From Malania oleifera (taxonomy: Eukaryota; Streptophyta; Magnoliopsida; Santalales; Ximeniaceae): DNA of 64,000 nucleotides. Location: the NCBI RefSeq assembly GCF_029873635.1, contig NC_080426.1, forward strand, positions 51,970,093-52,034,092, in the 5' to 3' direction. This document shows positions 10,571 to 21,732 of the stretch, piece after piece (within the stretch, counting starts at the first letter, position 1; every line of letters begins with the position of its first letter). The position numbers and the translations under genes were made by a program. The notes beneath the pieces were generated by a model. It ran no database searches, was not told the origin of the DNA, and saw nothing but the letters and a program-made list of their open reading frames with translations.

Positions 10571-11566
10571 CTTAACGGGTACTTAGAGACCATTGTGGTT
10601 CGGTCGCTCCCTGAAGGTCAGTCGGTCTTGTAGTACAAAGGAATGAAATGAAAATGTTATGAAATAAAATTATAAGGAATGACAATGCAATGAAATGAAA
10701 TGTGAATGATACAAATGAGAAAAAGTCACTTAAAGTGAAATATAAGAAAATGTTAAGTTATGAACATGAAAGAATGTGAATGATTGAATAACGATGGAAA
10801 GAATAATGTATTATGATATTAGAAGTATTTATATATGTAAAACATGTTACAATTGGGCGAGACATACTCTTCACCTGAGAGCTTGCTGAGTAAGGCGAGT
10901 GTACTAGTAGTTTCAGATGTGACAGTAGCTGTATAATGCACTAGGGCAGAGGGAACCTACTTGTATGAGCGAGTAGAATTCCCTATCCTTAGAACCTTTG
11001 TCGGTAAACTGTTGTTGAATGCGTGAGTATGAGATCAAGTTAACACTTGAGAGCTTACTGAGTAAGATGAGTGATCTGGTATGCTTCAGTAGTGACCTTC
11101 GGGTTACCTAAGTATCAGAGCAGAGGGGTGCTGCTTGTATGAGCGGGTAATCAGCCCTATCCTTAGGTAATCTCGTGGGTAAACTTTCACATGTGATTGT
11201 TAGGTTCAGAAAATGACTTTCAGTATTATGTTAATGATTTGCAAATATTATAAAATGATATGTAATCTCATGATGGTCACACGCTGAGTTTAATATATTA
11301 TTTCTTCCCTTACTGTGTCTCACCCGAATATGATTATTTCTTTTCAGAACATCCTCGAGGTCGGGCTTAGAGAGCTCGAGGGTTTTTAGTCTTCTGAGAA
11401 TTGTATAAAGAGAAAGGGTATATTTTTATATACTTTGGGGGAATATAAATATTTATGTTTTAAGTTTTTATGTTTTAAGCCTGTTGAGAATGAAACGATT
11501 GTGAAAATACTGAATTGCTTTTGGAGATGTATGTATATAATGAATCTTTAAATTCGTCAATATTAG
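10571..11566 (+). mobile_element. Truncated LTR of the B/C/D gypsy family
   Basis: The sequence is the reverse complement of blocks in C and B: GTCACTTAAAGTGAAA, TTGCTGAGTAAGGCGAG, GGGAACCTACTTGTATGAGC, TTACTGAGTAAG, GGGGTGCTGCTTGTATGAGC and CTCACCCGAATATGATT. Both termini are missing: the start is lost and the right side stops at about 11545-11566, before the expected TTACA end. It is a scrap in a patchwork of LTR pieces. Confidence 0.8.
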
Positions 11567-12384
11567 TATAACGACCTGTTTAATTTTTCAATATTTTTTT
11601 TCCTCAAATATTACAAATCAGTACAATAAATCCAGCAAATCATGATCAACCTGAACCCATGGGTACTAGGGATAAAACAGAAACACATAACGAAAGCCTA
11701 AGCAGCAGAAAACATAAAATCATAAATAACTCATAATATCATATACAATATCATCCATCACAATACCAGAGTTCTACATCCATTATATTTAGGTATATAC
11801 ATCCCAAAAAGAAAAGACCTAAGGACATCTCCCACAAAACCCAACCGTCCCTACCAAAACTTACCCTTTAGAGAGGGCAGATCAATAGTACTATATCAGC
11901 AGAGTTTTATCCGCTCTTTTATCAGGGGCTCTTGAAATGTTTATGAAATTTTGAGGTGAGACACTTCTTAGTAAGGGAAATAGACTAATACTAGTGTATG
12001 GCAACATGAACATTTTCGTGTTCTATATAAAATCATACATAAACATATCAGTATAACTGTATGTATCATATCTTGGAAACCTATATTCTCATATCATGGC
12101 AGAATATACAGGATTTTCATAAACATAATTCATCTCATATAATATAATACAAAAACAATCCTGGTAGGTTAGTTGGTTGTTGTCATGTATTACCCCTACA
12201 TGACTAGGTTGTGTGACCTGAAGGTGAGACCTGACAATGGTTGAGCGACCACTGCCAAGTCAAAAGTACAGTCTGTAAGTCTGATGGGTGTGCTAGACCT
12301 GATCTATATACCAGGGGCGCTCATATTTCTTAAAATCACATCGACCATCCAACCTCATGCCACTCCGTACAACAGCGTTAATAG
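11567..12384 (-). mobile_element. Truncated LTR of the G/H gypsy family
   Basis: It begins TATAACGACCTGTTTAATT, matching the start of H (TGTGACGACCTGCTTAATT), and follows H through AACCTGAACCCATGG, GAGGTGAGACACTTCTTAGTAAGG, CTGGTAGGTTAG, CAGTCTGTAAGTCTGATGGG and CATCGACCATCCAA. Similarity to H stops at about 12384, where the sequence switches to GGTCGACC-array DNA. Confidence 0.82.
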
Positions 12385-12714
12385 AACTGAAATGCACACT
12401 TTGTTCACTTTCGGTCGACCGACCTTGACAGTTCATTCTGCCCCGGTCGACTAAACCTAGGTCCAAGTCAACGGTTGACCAATTTCCCGATCGACCGAAC
12501 CATTGTAGTTGAAATCCCCCGGTCGACCGAAACCTCTTGAGGTCAACAATTTGACCACCTGGTCGACTGAGTTAAGATTGCATACCAACTACCTGGTCGA
12601 CCGGGGGTACTTGGGAGAAATTCCAACAGTTTGGTCGACCGAATCGTCCAGTTCAAAAAGACCTGGTCGACCGAACAAGCCTTTTTGAAAATAATTTAAG
12701 TGACGACAGCAACA
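12385..12714 (+). mobile_element. LTR fragment with GGTCGACC array
   Basis: Five exact GGTCGACC copies and several variants, interspersed with TTTGACC and AGTTCAAAA-like spacers, match the array in the solo LTR at 378-2634 in opposite orientation. The ACTGAAATGCACACTTT block at 12390 matches the reverse complement of 2190-2210. No LTR terminus is present. Confidence 0.75.
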
Positions 12715-12876
12715 TCTAAACATTTAAGTGATGATCAAAATTAAATAACCATTGAGGGGCCAAGGATGGTTCTTGATTATATGTTAAATGAAATAATTAT
12801 AAATATAAAAGGAAAAACTATTCTTTTGATTCAAACTTTAAACTATATTTTACCTTATTTTAAAGAATAATTAACA

Positions 12877-12913
<37 letters not shown>

Positions 12914-14785
12914 TAATAATTAGCAAATCTAATATAAACATATAAATTATATTAGACATAAATTATTTACAACTATAAAAATAGAGTAGATTAGAGTTAA
13001 GATATGCTTTAATTTCCTTTACGCCTTAAGACTTATGCCTTGTCTCGCAGAGGGTAAAATGTCTCGCCTTAGTTATGGAATTCATACATAATCACACACA
13101 CAAATATTGGGTGGATAGTAAAGTTTATGTGTGTGTGTGTGTGTGTGATTATGTATGAATACCGTAACTAATGCATCATTAATAGGTGATTGAAAGTAAC
13201 AAATAAACATTTTATAACTAAGACAACAAATATGTTGTTTCAATTCTTTCTATATAAATATCTTTAGAAAATAGTAGTAATAAAAATGAAGGCTTTGATG
13301 AAGTTTTTTATCATTTAATATTTTAAGATATTTTTTTGTCTTTGCAGTTTTCATTACATATTTGGGATTAATATATACTTCCAAACTATGCTCAATTTTA
13401 TATTTTATTTTAATACACATTTTTATCTCAAGTATTGCAGATATCTATTAAATTTATTTATTTGAATGTTTAGATATTTAGACTTTAATTTTTCTGTCAT
13501 ACTGAAATTTTATAAGCATATAAGAAATCTTGAAATTAAATCAGTGATTCTTAAAGGAAACTTGTGCTAATTATGAAAGTGGTTGATCCCCTTTGAAAAA
13601 TGGCTAATTTTTTTTTAAAAAAATAAAATAATTATTTATGAAGTAATTTAAAGGTAGTGGTTGCCCAAAGTTGAGGGTTTTTTCTTGGGCAGCCCAAAGG
13701 TAGAAATAGATTACTAAAAAGGAAAAAAGAAAAAGAAAAAGAAAAAGAAAAAGAAAAGGGTAGTGCACAATTTCTTTTTCTTTTTTCCTTTTTAGTAATC
13801 TATTTCTACCTTTGGGCTGCCCAAGAAAAAACCCTCAACTTTGGGCAACCACTACCTTTAAATTACTTCGTAAATAATTATTTTATTTTTTAAAAATAAT
13901 TAGCCATTTTTCAAAGGGGATCAACCACTTTCATAATTAGCACAAGTTTCCTTTAAGAATCACTGATTTAATTTCAAGATTTCTTATATGCTTATAAAAT
14001 TTCAGTATGACAGAAAAATTAAAAGTCTAAATATCTAAACATTCAAGTAAATAAATTTAATAGATATTTGCAATACTTGAGATAAAAATGTATATTAAAA
14101 TAAAATATAAAATTGAGCATAGTTTGGAAGTATATATTAATCCCAAATATTTAATGAAAACTGCAAAGACAAAAAAATATCTTAAAATATTAAATGATAA
14201 AAAACTTCATCAAAGCCTTCATTTTTATTACTACTATTTTCTAAAGATATTTATATAGAAAGAATTGAAACAACATATTTGTTGTCTTAGTTATAAAATG
14301 TTTATTTGCTACTTTCAATCACCTATTAATGATGCATTAGTTACGGTATTCATACATAATCACACACACACACACACACACACATAAACTTTACTATCCA
14401 ACCAATATTAGTGTGTGTGATTATGTATGAATTCCATAACTAAGGCGAGACATTTTACCCTCTGCGAGATAAGACATAAGTCTTAAGGCGTAAAGGAAAT
14501 TAAAGCATATCTTAACTCTAATCTACTCTATTTTTATAGTTGTAAATAATTTATGTCTATTATAATTTATATGTTTATATTAGATTTTCTAATTATTATA
14601 ACTATATATATATATATTTTGTTTGTTAATTATTCTTTAAAATAAGGTAAAATATAGTTTAAAGTTTGAATCAAAAGAATAGTTTTTCCTTTTATATTTA
14701 TAATTATTTCATTTAACATATAATCAAGAACCATCCTTGGCCCCTCAATGATTATTTAATTTTGATCATCACTTAAATGTTTAGA
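12715..14785. repeat. 2.07-kb foldback: 1.02-kb inverted arms, 32-nt loop
   Basis: The left arm (12715-13738) is the reverse complement of the right arm (13771-14785) over nearly its whole length. For example TCTAAACATTTAAGTGATG at the left end is mirrored by CATCACTTAAATGTTTAGA at the right end, and GGGCAGCCCAAAGGTAG near the centre by its complement. The loop (13739-13770) is GAAAAA-type repeats followed by a few bases. Differences are scattered single bases and changes in TA and GT run length. Each arm also holds a smaller stem built on ATTCATACATAATCACACAC around a GT or AC run. No coding sequence, no target duplication and no known transposon terminus is visible. Confidence 0.95.
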
Positions 14786-14794
14786 GGACACAAA

Positions 14795-15388
14795 TGTTCT
14801 ATCCAATTTTTGGTTTTCTTAATAGAGGACACAGATGATCTTGGCACATTTGGTACTATTTTATTTAATTATCGTCATAATGTTGATAGTAATATTTGGA
14901 TACTTGACTCTGAGGCTACCAATCACATGACATTCGATCCCAATGATTTCTCACACACTTCTCCATCGCAATGCACAAACATTGCAAATGCCAATGGAGT
15001 TGTTTCTTCGGTCACCGGGGTTGGCACGGTGACTTTGTCACCTTCTCTCACATTATCTAACACTTTATTGGTTCCCTCTCTGTGTCATAAGTTACTCTCT
15101 GTTAGCCAAGTAACAACAGACTTAAATCGTGCTGTGCTGTGTCATAAGTTACTCTCTGTTAGCCAAGTAACAACAGACTTAAATTGTGCTGTGCTCATTT
15201 ATCCTACTTTTTGTCTTCTTTAGGATATTCTAACAAAGGAGGTGATTGGGCATGGTAATAAGAGAGAAGAGGGGGGGGGGGGGATACTACATGGATGATT
15301 TCAGTGTCGGTCGAGCAAATCATATGCGTCATCCGACTGGTATCAAGGAGAAACAAATTTGGATTTTACATCGTTAATTAGGACATCC
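14795..15388 (+). pseudogene. K protease and pre-integrase segment (copy 2)
   Basis: Ty1/copia protease: NIWILDS then ATNHM (DSEAT here, the catalytic-loop Gly replaced by Glu, a G-to-A change), followed by VTGVGTVTL, LVPSLCHKLLSVSQ and a stop after LIYPTFCLL. A degraded segment leads to GIKEKQIWILHR, a stop, then LGHP, the start of the GAG-pre-integrase domain, where the element is cut by insertion I. The missing part starts again at 29415. A 57-bp in-frame tandem duplication lies inside. The copy is inactive. Confidence 0.88.
15081..15194 (+). repeat. 57-bp in-frame tandem duplication in K protease
   Basis: Two 57-bp units (15081-15137, 15138-15194) differ by one base (AATCGT versus AATTGT). 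They duplicate 19 codons including CHKLLSVSQVTTDLN. Confidence 0.95.
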
Positions 15389-16167
15389 TGTAACAACCTG
15401 AAAAATTTTAAATAATTTGAAATAATAAGGAAGATAGAAGGGAAGGAAGAATAAATTCGAAAGGTGACAGCAAACATTCGTTGACGAATAGACTGGTCTC
15501 GTCGACGAATGTGCTTCTTAGCTCGTCGATGAGGGTACGTGTCTCGTCGACGAGGAATTACTGAGACGACGAGGAATTACTGAGAGGGGTTCTTTGCATG
15601 ACTGAAATTCATCGACGAATTGGTTATCTCATCGACGAACTGTGTACTAAAACTCGTCGATGAATGGACATGTCTCGTCGACAAATCCCTGTGTATAAAT
15701 AGTGGATTTCTTTCATTTCAGCACGAAATTTTTGCATGTTCTCCTTCTCTCTCTAAAAACTTCGGCTATTCCACCTTCTCTCTTCAATTTCGAGCCGGAT
15801 ATAGCTCGGTTCGACGATCAGAAGCTACTACGAGACTTTTGGGAAGATTCTCTACAATAGAGGCGGAGTGGATCTTTGATTTGAGTAGTTTGGGAAATAT
15901 CCCAAAACCAAGATAAGTGAGTTATTTTGGGGTTTCCATAGCAAATATTGTCATTTGGAGTTTAGGAAGTATTATAAGGGTATTTTTCTAAGATTTGAGG
16001 AATTTGGAAATTCTGAATTACAGGGTCTCATTTTGTTGATTTTGGGTCAAATTTCGAGGAGCAGGTAAGGGGAAATATTTTATAATAGTTTTTTAATAAT
16101 TTTAAATGACTAGTTTCGAGAATAAATATATATATACAGGTATAATTTTCTAAACCTTGATGGTATT
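15389..16167 (+). mobile_element. I 5' LTR, left piece
   Basis: It matches the start of the 3' LTR at 27121. Near its beginning is the CGTCGACGA array. A CT-rich stretch (15740-15785) and a leader-like part follow. It stops at GATGGTATT, where element J is inserted, and resumes at 23932. Confidence 0.92.
15475..15690. repeat. TCGTCGACGA palindrome array in the I LTR
   Basis: About eight copies of TCGTCGACGA or one- to two-base derivatives lie within 215 bp. Most variants are explained by C-to-T or G-to-A at the CpGs (TCGTTGACGA, TCGTCGATGA, TCATCGACGA). The partner LTR has the same array at 27215-27400, with different copies decayed. Confidence 0.9.
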
Positions 16168-18378
16168 TGAAAAGCAAGGTATAGTCCCAAGAGGATGGGT
16201 GAATTGAATTTTAAAACTTTCTTTTAATTCCTTTCGAGAATTCTTAAACTTCTTTTATTTCCTTTAAACAATTTTTGACTTGTTTGTTTAACTCTTTAAT
16301 TACAAAAAAACTTAGATTTTTTTATCCAATCAACAATACTATTACTTAGCCAAACAAGTAACCAATCATTCAACCAAATAGCCAAGCTAATAAATCAATC
16401 ACAAATTAAAAGTAAACAACCAAACCAAAATTAACACATACACCACTTTGGCAATGTAAGCACTTAAAATAATTTGTTTGTTTATATAAGCCCTATATAT
16501 ATGAAATTTGTACTTGCTGATATAAAGTCCTGTATTGATTGTTTTGCTTCTTTAATATGATGTGCAATACAACATTCAACCAACACAATATCCACTCTTT
16601 CCAATATTCAGAATTCAAATAAAATCTCAGTTAATTTATCTTTGGAATATTAACCAAGTAACGTACTCCCGTATGATTTTCGCAAGGTATGGTATAACCA
16701 ACGTACTCCCTTTCAGTTTTCGCAACCCAAATCAAAAGTAGACTTCAAGTTTACTTGATTTCTATATTACGTAGTATATATGATTATCAATTAGACTATC
16801 TATGCAATTTAAATAGGCTAAAAAATAAAGAGTAAGGGAAAGAGAGAGTGAGACAGAGATTTTTACAAGGTTCGGTTTATACCCAGCCTACGTCCTCGCC
16901 TTTGGTAAACCACCAAAGGATTCACTAAACATGTTCCTTTAACAGGCGAAACAAACTTTTACAACACTTCTTGGTTAAGGCTAGAGCCCGCCTTTTCCAA
17001 ACGATATCCCCTCGTTCGATCACTCCTTTACTATGCTAGAGCTCGCCTTTCTAAACAATATCCCATTGCTTAACCAACGATCCAAACAACCATTGGAATC
17101 GTCAATCTACAAGATACAAATCATATATTTGTGTACAAAGAATTTGCTCCTAAAAGAGCCGATTAGTACAACAATTCAGAACTATAATATACTTCAAAGT
17201 AAATACAATATGGAAATTAACTTGAAGCTTCATGAAGTATGTCACCGATTAATTCTTTCAATGATTGAAAGATTTAGAATTTGTAGTACAATTCTGGTGT
17301 AAGAAGATCAACAAAAACTCAGTTGAATTCGTGCAAGTTAAGAGCTAGAGAGAGCCTTGAGAATTTGAGAGTAATTGAGAGAGATCTTGAATTTTTGCTG
17401 AATTTGAATTCTTGGTATATTGATTCAATGACCTTTGAGGCTTATTTATAGACTTTAAAAGGTATGTAATTTGGTCTCCAAGTGACTTGGAGTATTCCCC
17501 AAGTTTTCACAAAGTTTGAGCCCCAAGCAAACCATTTAAAAAATGTTTCTGTTGAGGTTTTTTTAAAATTTTGTTCGTGGCAGTCGCTTACCATGTTATT
17601 TTTAAAGGAGAAGCAAGGGTAGTAGGGTGGCAATCGCCTGCCAGGACATAGCCAGTCACCTGGCTTTACCACCCAGGCAGATGTCAGGTTGCTGTCAGCT
17701 TTGAGTACCCTTTAGTGTTTCACTCATAACTTTTTGTTTTTTTTTATAACTCCAAATTTGATGATATTGGTATCAAATGAAAGTTAAGAGAAAATCCTAC
17801 AACTTTCATGTTGAACACTTTTTAAAATTAAGAGTTTTTGATAGAGAAAAATGCACCTAAATGCGGATGTAGAAAAATTAACATCATTTGGAAAATCCTC
17901 TTTTTGGTGTTTTTCATTCCAAAAATGATTCTAACATTTTTGAAATAATTTTTGACCTTATAAAAATATTTTCCAAATATTTTAAAATGTATCTAGGTCC
18001 AATAAATTAATCTAAGAGTTTCATGTATCCATATTGAAATTATTTGAAGTACTTAAATGAAATTTCCTATAGATCTTTCAAATTTTCAATTCTTAAATTC
18101 CTTGAGGTCTTTATGCTTGCTTCATTTTTCTTTAAGCTTTCATCAAATTTTCTTTAATCCTCATGCTCTCATAATTTTCAAGCTTTATTTTAAATCCATT
18201 TTTGAATCCATGCTTTAAGCTTCATATTGATCTTCCTTCTTTGAAATATAAGCTTTCATGAATTCTTTAACCTTGCATTTATCATTGAGTTCTGAAAATA
18301 CATCATTTAAATAAAGCATGTTAAGTTTTACTTGTTTGTTAGCATCAAAACAAGATATTAAGCCTTATAAGGCCAACA
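16168..18378 (-). mobile_element. J 3' LTR
   Basis: In plus orientation it runs from TGAAAAGCAAGG to GGCCAACA. It contains the reverse of the GGTGAATTG signature near its start, the TTTTTACAAGGTTCGG and CTACGTCCTCGCC block at 16862, and a group of GGCAGTCGCC-like palindromes at 17575-17700. Confidence 0.92.
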
Positions 18379-18400
18379 ATCTCTCCCTTTTCGATGATGA
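18379..18400 (-). promoter_or_regulatory. J polypurine tract
   Basis: Read on the minus strand, the sequence GAAAAGGGAGAGAT abuts the LTR start TGTTGGCC. It is the expected plus-strand primer and fixes the element's orientation. Confidence 0.85.
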
Positions 18401-19720
18401 CAAATAAAAAGTAAAAATTGGAGTGAGTCTTAAAAAGACTCATCCTTTCACTAAGCATCATCTTAATAATATTTGTAAGATCAATATCAATTGCAAAACC
18501 TCTTTTACAATCATGCTCGTCATTATCAAATACTTCTCCTTTTGATATATATAATGTTCATGCTCAGTTTTTACAATTTGCAATACTATGCTCAATTTTT
18601 GTTTTAAAACTTTCTCTCCCTTTTGACATCCATCAAAAAGGAAAAAAAATGATTAAGTTCAAGTAAAATCACATGTTGAACATATCATCAAACATGCATA
18701 TCAAACATATGAACACACTCAATTTATTATTTTTCAATATAGCATGTGTAGTGTGTTATAACATTCAAGTATGTGAGTTGTAACTTCATTACAAACAACT
18801 TTTTCCTTTAGACAATATTCAAGATTTCAATTGTTGATTTTATGATACTGATTTAAAATTAAATTCATGATATCTATTTAAAATTCATGATACCAATTGA
18901 GAATTGATAAAAATTAAAAATTTAATTCTTGATACCAATTGAAAATACTCTGAATTGATTAATAGAGAAACAATCATAATATAAGCAACATGACATAACA
19001 CTCCCCCTGAATTCAATACATTCAGTTTTGTTATCAATTTTGCTTTCATCATCCTATATTTCAAAACATTGATTCACATTATGTATCAAATATCAATATT
19101 ATGCTCATATCATCAATGTCATACCATGCTCATAGATATAATTATTCTTGTCATGCTTAAAAAATCAATTGATCTTTTAGACTGTGATACCAAATGAGCC
19201 TTTTTTTTTTAAAAAAAAAAAATAAAATTGTGATACCAATTAAAATTTTTAAAATGTGATACTAAAAATATTCATGGATGCCGAAGACTTTATAGATACC
19301 AAAGTCATTATCACATTATACATAACTCATGGATACCAATATAACCATTATATCTCTCATAGCTTATGGATATCAATATAAAAAGCAGTAAGTCTATCCA
19401 TGTAATTCATCAATAGCATGCATGATCAAGAATTAATCTTATATCAAAATTCATGCTTATATTTAAAAATCTCATGCTCAAATTTTCAACATAGTGAGCC
19501 ATAAATTTTCAATATAAGTCAAGCATATCATGTAGCATATCATATAGGCATGTAAGCATATAACATCTCATATAGTCATTCATTCTCAAACTTATCTTAA
19601 ATTCTTCTTTAAATTTTTATACTTTAACTAGTTTGTTTGTTGATCATGAATTAAATTACTTTCTCAATTTTTAAAGGGAATGACTTAAACCATAGAGTTT
19701 TTCATTTATGAACTAGTCTA
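18401..19720 (-). other. J non-coding tail with PBS-like repeats
   Basis: This is very AT-rich DNA between gag and the polypurine tract, where pol is expected but absent. It has runs of T and A at 19201-19223. GATACCA with small extensions occurs at 18889, 18931, 19186, 19232, 19295 and 19332. On the minus strand these read TGGTATC, the core of the element's own primer-binding site. The copy at 18931-18945 shares 15 bases with the true PBS-LTR junction at 21724-21738. Confidence 0.75.
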
Positions 19721-21675
19721 TCATCTTGGTACCCATACTTTCTTGGGTCCGGTTGGTTTCTCAAAGGATGTTTCTTTAACTCTCCATATTTGTTTAGTTG
19801 TCACTCCTTTTCTCTTAAATGGACATTCAAACTTTATATGCCCATTTTTCTTACATTGATAACATATGATGTTAGTATAAGCATTAAGGGATGTGTTTGC
19901 ATTATCTTTGGAGGCTTTTGAGAAATAACCCATATAAAGATTCCTTTTCTTTTTATTTTCAATTCCATTAAATTCAATGCCTTCTTTGTTTAGAGACATT
20001 CTTTGGGAGCCTACCATTTTGTCAAAGTTTGTTTTTCCTTTTGTAAAGTTATAAATGATCTTTTCTTTATCTTTAATTTGATTTTTGAGATCATTTAACT
20101 CTATCTCTTTCTTGTTGTCAACCTTCTTTAGTGATTTTTCTACTTCTAGAGATAGTTTTCTTATCTTATCCTCTAATTCAGAAATATATATATTTCTTAT
20201 TCTTATCTTATCCTCTAATTCAGAAATATATATATTTCTTATATTCTATAGAGGATAGGGATCAAAGGTCTTCTATCATCTTTTCATTCTTACTTTCTAA
20301 TTCTTTAATTTTTAAATCTTTTTCATTTTTAGGAAGATTTTTAGCTTCTAACTCCTTTATCATAGCTTCATTCTTACTTTCTATTTTATTGATTCTAGAA
20401 TCATTTTCTCTTTCTGCAGCTTTAAGGAATTCTAACTCTTTCATTATTCCTTCATTCATATTTTTCAATGAAATATTTTGTTTAGTTACTTTAATTAGCA
20501 TCTTATGAACTTTGAATAAACCATTTTGAAGTTCTTCGTAAGATAACATGCTCTCATCATCGGATTCATCACTACAAGAATTATTTAAAGATTTAGATGA
20601 GGAGCTTTCCTCATTGTCCTAAGCCATAAAGCACGTATAAGCAACCTCTTGGTCACTTAATTCATTCTTTGAACTACTTGTACTCATCATGTCACAAGTT
20701 GTGGCTTTCATGACCTTTTTCTTTTTCTTTTTAGATTCTTTCTTTAGTAGTGGACATTCTGGTTTAATATGTTAAGGTTTGTTGCAATTGTAACAAGTAG
20801 GAGTCTTATTCTTTGATTTCTTGCTAACTTCTTCTTCTTCTTCTTCATCTGATTCAGATTTGGATTTTCCAGCTGAATTTATTTTTCCTTTTTAGTATCC
20901 TTGCTATCTTTTTAGATATGAAGGTTACTTCATCTTCATCCATTTCTTCTTCACTACTTGAGTTGTCTTTTAAGGCTTTGAAGGCTATTGATTCTTGGGC
21001 TTTGGTTTTTTTACTCCTTTCATTCATTGCCATTTCATATATGAGTAAAGAACTTATAAGCTCATCTAAGGAAGTGGTTTTCAGATTTCTTCCTTCCATT
21101 ATAGCAGTGACTTTTGGTTCCCATTTAGGTGGCAGCCCTCTAAGAATTTTCCTTATCATCTCATAAGTAGCGTAGGTTTTTCTTAATGTATTTAGGGAAT
21201 TGATTATGTAAGTGAACCTAGTAAACATATTAGTTATGGATTCATCCGGGTTCATCCTAAAGGCTTCATATTCACTTGTAAGCATCTCGATCCTATTATC
21301 CCTAACATCTATAGTGCTTTCGTAAGTAACTTCTAGTTTTTCCCATATTTCCTTAGCTGATTTGCAAGCCATTACCCTATTAAATTCATTAGCATCTAAA
21401 GCACAATATAAAACATTCATGACATTAGAATTTACTTGCAGCATCTTATAGTCTAAGTCTGTCATATCAATTTTCTCCTTAGGAACTTGTTTTCCATCAA
21501 CTAATTTAAGGGGAATTTGGTCACCATCCATAACAACCTCCCATGCTTTCCAATTCATAGTTTGAAGATATATTTGCATTCTCTTCTTCTAGAAGGTATA
21601 GTTAAAATCACAAAAGATGGTTGGTCGAGTTGAAGATTGTCCCTCTCCAAAGGGAGCTACGCCTAATTGAGCCAT
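19721..21675 (-). pseudogene. J gag relic (SIRE type) with coiled coil and zinc knuckles
   Basis: This is the nucleocapsid/capsid protein of a SIRE-type copia element. It starts at MAQLGVAPFGEG (21675). An early stop stands about where Trp is expected, then the frame 21579-20854 stays open for 241 codons with the UBN2-like capsid region (WKAWEVVMDGDQ, CKSAKEIWEKLEVTYE, GLPPKWEPKVTAI) and an acidic Ser/Glu stretch. After a frame change comes a zinc knuckle CYNCNKP, a stop, then HIKPEC (20780). A Lys/Glu-rich coiled-coil segment follows (20549-20262). A second knuckle CYQCKKNGHIKFEC (about 19816-19860) and GPKKVWVPR close the frame. Stops and frame changes make it non-functional. Confidence 0.88.
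20161..20244 (-). repeat. 42-bp in-frame tandem repeat in J gag
   Basis: Two nearly identical 42-bp units (TTATCTTATCCTCTAATTCA...) add 14 codons to the coiled-coil part of gag. Confidence 0.9.
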
Positions 21676-21716
21676 TTAGATCTTTTTATAGCTACTGATT
21701 AAGATTTGCTATAACC

Positions 21717-21731
21717 CCACTCTGATACCAA
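21717..21731 (-). promoter_or_regulatory. J primer-binding site (tRNA-iMet)
   Basis: Read on the minus strand it is ATTGGTATCAGAGTG next to the LTR end, complementary to initiator tRNA-Met. Confidence 0.9.
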
Positions 21732-21732
21732 T

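Noticed and set aside
12715-14785. Reading the foldback as a miniature inverted-repeat transposon
   Set aside because: Its arms are about 1 kb, there is no target duplication, and the flanks are CAACA and GGACA, which do not match. It is reported as an unexplained foldback.
21201-21600. A host gene on the plus strand opposite J gag
   Set aside because: The minus strand gives a long retrotransposon capsid domain; the plus frame at 20918-21166 is its complement.
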